This document shows, in pieces, positions 60,231 to 64,000 of a stretch of 64,000 nucleotides of DNA. Numbering within the stretch: position 1 is the first letter of the stretch; the number at the start of each line of letters is the position of its first letter. Source of the stretch: Bradyrhizobium sp. WSM471. Its GTDB lineage: Bacteria; Pseudomonadota; Alphaproteobacteria; Rhizobiales; Xanthobacteraceae. The translations under genes were made by a program, and so were the position numbers. The DNA lies in NCBI RefSeq assembly GCF_000244915.1, contig NZ_CM001442.1, positions 6,448,001-6,512,000 on the forward strand. Direction: 5' to 3'. Below the pieces are notes generated by a model that saw only the letters and a program-made list of their open reading frames with translations, had not been told where the DNA came from and ran no database searches.

Positions 60231-60844
60231 TTCTCGCGGCGAAATTCGCCCGAGGTTTGCCTGGTCACTCCACCCTCTATTCCAAGAGGGCGCAGGGAAG
60301 GCCGGGTGCTGACCTCGCACCCGCGGTCCGCTGCGCGAAAAGCACACGCAGGAAAACCGCACAGCAGCATACAGGTGGTGCCAATCACTCGGCCTTCCCT
60401 GCGCGATGGTCGGACGGCTTATGCCGTGCTCTCCCGGGAGCCGAACTTTCCTTCTGGCCTCCCTCGCCTCGCGAATTTGGATGATGCTGTCCGCCCGGTT
60501 GGGCTCGCACACACCTCCGCGACAGCTTGACCGTAGCAACGACGGCCAGGACCACACGGTTTTGCCGTACGCACGGCCCGCCATTTCGCCGCAGTTTTTC
60601 CAGCCCTGTCGACGGAGCCGGAAACTTACAGGCGAGACGAAGCCTAGCAGCGCCGCTCGTCCGCACGCGGTTTTCGGGCTCACAGGGACTACCCGCCCTG
60701 CCCGCACCATCTCGTGCCGACGCTGCCGCGTCCATCGCAAGCCCGGCTCGCAATCAAGACGACAACGAGATCGCCCCTCAAGGATGAGCCGGGATGAGCG
60801 ACACATACGTCAAAACCGAATTTCGGTAAAGTGGAATATTTTTG
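60231..60844. repeat. 612-bp dispersed repeat, copy 2
   Basis: Same orientation and near-identical to 17411-18022 (offset 42,820 at the left end and 42,822 at the right, so nearly no indels). Contains the same 14-bp inverted arms GCGCAGGGAAGGCC (60290-60303) and GGCCTTCCCTGCGC (60391-60404). It lies between the efflux gene and the 3' end of the low-GC ATPase gene. Nothing in it looks like a transposase. Confidence 0.85.
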
Positions 60845-60908
60845 TGGGGAGGGGTTGACGGGATGGCGGGTGTTTTGCCCGACGGCGAACCCTACATTGC
60901 ACCGCCGC

Positions 60909-63878
60909 TCAGCGATTCAGCCCGATCCGCAGTCGCCGCGCACGATCTCGGAAGGCGCGATCGCCTCCCTCTAGAATATCGCAAACTATTCTCCTCATAG
61001 ATTCTTCTTCGAGCCCCCCAGCATAGTAGGTGATTGGCGGCAATCCATTCCCCGGATGAGCGCCCACCTTCGCGACAATTATCTGGTCCGCATCGGTATT
61101 GACTACCAAATTGGCATTGTGGGTGACGAGAATGACCTGACGTCGGCTCTTGGCCGACTGAAATAGTGGAACGAGTTCGTCGTAGATCGACTTTGGATCA
61201 AGATTCTCTTCCGGTTGATCTATTATCAAAGGCCTATCGTCACCGTCGTCTAGGGCTAGATAAAGTAGAACTAAGACTATCCCACGAGTTCCAGGCGACA
61301 GTTTATGAATGTCAATTCCATCGTATTTGATGCCGTATTCGATCGAGATGTGATCGGTGCTGTATAACCATTGCGCAAACCGCTTACTCCAAGCTCGATA
61401 ATTCGAAGTATCACTCTTCGGGTAGGGCGCGTCTTCCAACAAAGAAGGCACATGTCTCTCGATAAATGCACTCATAGCCCCTGATACATCGGCTGAGTTA
61501 CCTCTATGCCAAGCTTGAGCAAGAAGCGTATTCGCCTCCCTTTCTAGGGTCCCTATTCCTTTGAAAGGCCCGCCTCGCTTATCGAACAAACTCTCGCCGC
61601 GTGTGGCCCAACCCCTTACATTCACCACCCGCGAAACCGTGAAGGAAAGCTTTGCCAACGTCCCCCCGGCGGCTGCGAGACGTTTCGTCAGCGGAGCATA
61701 TAACTCGGTAAGAACACTCTCTTCATCTAAGATTGCATCGAATACACGCGTGTAACCTTTGTCACGCAAAGATACCAGTTCTTCGGCGCGCTGCTTCGCT
61801 CCTGTACAATCCGCGAGCTTCTCTTTGAGCTTTTGCAGTGAGACATTCTCGTCCGCAAGCCGCTTTAAGATGGCGGCGAGCCGGTCAGCGGTGACTTTAT
61901 CTGCTGCGACGAGCCTTCCTAGCCTCTCCGCCTCAGCGTCAAGCACTGCGAGCGATAAATGATCAAGCCTGGCATTGTCAGTGACAAAGGCTCCGTCGTC
62001 TTGAACGGGCCTCCTTGGAGACGACCCTTTCCAACTAGCTAGATTTTGCGAAACCTCCTTCGACTTCTGATCGACAACAGAGCTCACATCGCCGGTATAG
62101 TCCAAGAGGAATCGCTTCCAATCTTCAGGCGTTATTCCAGCGCGCTGATGTTGCTCTTGCATCGATCGAAGCGCCGCGGGAGCGCGGTTCTGTCGCAAAT
62201 CCCGAACATCTGAATTTACGCCAGCCAACGAGGTTTGCTGGTTAGAGAAGTATCGGATGTTTCCTCTCACGGTTTCAGCCGCAGAGAGCACCTGCTGGAG
62301 GCGGTCGGAAGCCTTACTCTGCGTCTTGGGCAGGAGACTGACACGATCTCCTTGATAGCGCGCGATTAGCTTTTCTTTTTCAGCGATATGCGCAGATACG
62401 ACGGAAACTTGTTTGGTCTTCTCCATCTCAATGGCTATTTGATCTGAGATCCCAGCCAAAGCAGTGGCTTCGCGAACACGGGTATCGTGATAAGTCGACG
62501 CGCGATTGTCGAGTAATTCGTCGAAATCTGCGGCTCCATCGCGCTCAAGCGCTGGATGGGCTTCGAAGATGACTCGCTCTATCTCTCTTATGAGACTTGG
62601 CATTCCCTCGATTGAGCAAAGATCTTCAACAAACTGTTGAGACAGATAACGAGCACGTGGATGGGCGTCGGCCGAAAGATCAATTGGAAAGTCCAGCAAA
62701 CTGCGTGTCGGCCCTTGCTGCCCTCTCCAGTTTAGAGAGACGGTCGCTCCAGATAGGTATTCGTGGGCTCTAGCCAAAAACGACGGGCGTTCCGATGACG
62801 GAACATAAGAGCCGCATCCCGTCGCTATTATGTCTGCGAGCGCAGTCTTGCCCGCGCCGCGGGCACCGATGATGGCTACAAGGCCAGAATTCAACGGTAT
62901 TCTTGGGGTTATCGCCCACGGAGCATTCGCGATATGAACCTCATCAATCACCTGAGATTCCATGGCGGGCGACGGAGGCACCTCACCAACGTAAGCGCGC
63001 TCAGGATCAATGCAGGCCTGCAGTAGAGCATCAAACGTCGGCTGGCCCTTTATCCAGCAGAAACGGCTTTCGTCCGGCTTTCCTACGCGGTCGAGCGAAT
63101 GAGCATCAGAGCCCCAAAGGCACGGCTTGGGACCGTTGTAGTCACGTCGAAGCTCATCGAGACTTGCTGCTCCATACCCGAGCCAAAAATCCCGCTGCTT
63201 GAGACTACCGGCAAAGATTGCGTGAGCAGCTTTCTCCATCTCCCGGCGCAAAACATTGTCAGATGCTTCCTTTACGCCGGACGTTCCGTCAGCGTTGCCC
63301 GCTACAGCAATGAGTATATTACTCTGCGCCCATTTCATGTCCCGATAGACTTCCAGAAGGTCTTCTCGGGATACCTTGAACTGTAGACAGCCGTGCTGAA
63401 GTGCGGCCTCTTCATTGCTTTTGCCGGGGTCCGCGCGCGCCCCGAGCCGCCTAAGGTCACTTTCAGTGCAGGCAAATTTGTCGTCGAAAGCGACAAACGA
63501 TAGACGGCTCAAAAATCGATGAAGCTCCGTTAAGTGATGGGGGTCTTCTGGATTGACCAGCAGATGCACGTTGACAAAATTGCCCTTGACGGTCCCGGTA
63601 TTCAGACGAAGTTCGATGTTTGGGAACAGCAGTTCGCATCCCCTAAGACGTCCTTTTTCCTTGAACGCCTTCACGCGTTCGTATGACCTGGGGATGCAGT
63701 AATCCGTCACGCCAATCGCGCTCAGGGGCGGCGAAACAGCCTCAAGGGCATTCAAATAGAGTTCCCAACTGTCCTTCTTAGGATATTGATCCGATAGAAC
63801 TGTCCCGGGCGCGTGAATGTGGGGCTCCCACCGATGCCAGACAGAGCCACGGCTGAGCCGCTGTGAAGTATCCCCCAT
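60909..63878 (-). CDS. PHP-domain plus SMC-like ATPase (TrlF-like)
   Basis: A 989-residue protein. Residues 15-300 are a PHP phosphoesterase-like domain with the metal-site pattern His20-x-His22, Asp59, Glu89, His105 and Asp258-Ala-His260. A P-loop follows (GARGAGKT, 338-345), then a long coiled-coil region (about 430-760), and the second half of an ABC ATPase: signature LSPGTRG (860-866), Walker B IIDQPEENLD (885-894) and switch His920 (VTHNAN). The layout matches the TrlF family of AAA-like ATPases and related PHP-SMC proteins, thought to act on nucleic acid in host defence or repair. Base composition and codon use are clearly lower in GC than the rest of the window, which suggests horizontal acquisition. 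No partner gene is visible before the window ends. Confidence 0.85.
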   Translation of the reverse strand: MGDTSQRLSRGSVWHRWEPHIHAPGTVLSDQYPKKDSWELYLNALEAVSPPLSAIGVTDYCIPRSYERVKAFKEKGRLRGCELLFPNIELRLNTGTVKGNFVNVHLLVNPEDPHHLTELHRFLSRLSFVAFDDKFACTESDLRRLGARADPGKSNEEAALQHGCLQFKVSREDLLEVYRDMKWAQSNILIAVAGNADGTSGVKEASDNVLRREMEKAAHAIFAGSLKQRDFWLGYGAASLDELRRDYNGPKPCLWGSDAHSLDRVGKPDESRFCWIKGQPTFDALLQACIDPERAYVGEVPPSPAMESQVIDEVHIANAPWAITPRIPLNSGLVAIIGARGAGKTALADIIATGCGSYVPSSERPSFLARAHEYLSGATVSLNWRGQQGPTRSLLDFPIDLSADAHPRARYLSQQFVEDLCSIEGMPSLIREIERVIFEAHPALERDGAADFDELLDNRASTYHDTRVREATALAGISDQIAIEMEKTKQVSVVSAHIAEKEKLIARYQGDRVSLLPKTQSKASDRLQQVLSAAETVRGNIRYFSNQQTSLAGVNSDVRDLRQNRAPAALRSMQEQHQRAGITPEDWKRFLLDYTGDVSSVVDQKSKEVSQNLASWKGSSPRRPVQDDGAFVTDNARLDHLSLAVLDAEAERLGRLVAADKVTADRLAAILKRLADENVSLQKLKEKLADCTGAKQRAEELVSLRDKGYTRVFDAILDEESVLTELYAPLTKRLAAAGGTLAKLSFTVSRVVNVRGWATRGESLFDKRGGPFKGIGTLEREANTLLAQAWHRGNSADVSGAMSAFIERHVPSLLEDAPYPKSDTSNYRAWSKRFAQWLYSTDHISIEYGIKYDGIDIHKLSPGTRGIVLVLLYLALDDGDDRPLIIDQPEENLDPKSIYDELVPLFQSAKSRRQVILVTHNANLVVNTDADQIIVAKVGAHPGNGLPPITYYAGGLEEESMRRIVCDILEGGDRAFRDRARRLRIGLNR

Positions 63879-64000
63879 TTGAAAAACTCTAGCTTATTGG
63901 CGTTATGGCAATATCGCGGTTTTACCTAGAAACGATCCAGTGCGTGGAATGAATAGAGCAAAGTAACCACACCGAGTCTTGTACGCCGATGAAACAATGA
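63879..64000. other. Window-edge upstream region of the PHP-ATPase gene
   Basis: 122 bases, AT-richer than the window average, that should hold the promoter of the ATPase gene. No gene or clear motif was recognised. Confidence 0.4.

Overview
The window looks like chromosomal DNA of a Bradyrhizobium-type alphaproteobacterium. The evidence is high GC, a Rhizobiales-style flagellar gene order (flgB-flgC-fliE-flgG-flgA-flgI-motE-flgH-fliL-fliP with two tandem flagellins), EcfG-type general-stress promoters, palindromic intergenic repeats of the kind common in Bradyrhizobium, and many ABC/TRAP uptake operons. The genus is an inference from gene content; no rRNA or housekeeping marker is present. 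No tRNA, rRNA, CRISPR array or recognisable insertion sequence was seen.

Region 1 (1-15.7 kb) is a flagellar cluster, probably the thin lateral system. On the minus strand motA, fliM, a small DUF6468-like gene, fliN, fliG, flhB, flgB, flgC, fliE, flgG, flgA, flgI, motE, flgH, fliL and fliP run towards two flagellin genes, the second cut by the window edge. The two flagellin genes share a 55-nt leader with a hairpin. A divergent plus-strand unit holds a DUF1217 gene, flgF and fliI.

Region 2 (15.7-24.5 kb) holds a long gene-free stretch, a MarR regulator with an extra four-cysteine tail, a 612-bp dispersed repeat, a ketopantoate-reductase-like gene, a HerA-like ATPase, and a nickel/cobalt permease plus TonB-dependent receptor behind a perfect NikR operator.

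Region 3 (24.7-34.6 kb) is a minus-strand operon in which a branched-chain-type ABC transporter is joined to two alkylhydroperoxidase-fold proteins and a luciferase-like monooxygenase. Upstream are an internally shortened MetQ-like binding protein and a divergent solitary peptide-type binding protein.

Region 4 (34.6-43.7 kb) is a general-stress island. Ferritin-like DUF892, a YghA-like SDR, treZ, a DUF3606 protein, glgX, a small secreted repeat protein and a Mn-catalase/DUF892 fusion are packed together. I read five matches to the EcfG promoter (GGAAC-N16/17-CGTT or close) in front of them, one of them apparently bidirectional.

Region 5 (43.7-50.2 kb) has an Mfd-like helicase with a Lys/Ser-rich N-terminus, a DUF3750 protein, two DUF2934 proteins and a small Cys-rich protein whose 3' end has been amplified into a 15-bp tandem repeat.

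Region 6 (49.5-60.1 kb) holds catabolic units: a TRAP transporter with AroQ-type dehydroquinase, divergent from a GntR regulator and an SMP-30 lactonase; an SDR divergent from an HxlR regulator with two matching palindromic operators; and an ECF sigma factor with a SnoaL-like tail, a small partner gene and a divergent DHA2 efflux pump.

Region 7 (60.1-64 kb) begins with the second copy of the 612-bp repeat. It then holds a lower-GC gene for a 989-residue PHP-plus-SMC-like ATPase (TrlF-like), the best candidate in the window for an acquired defence or nucleic-acid surveillance function.
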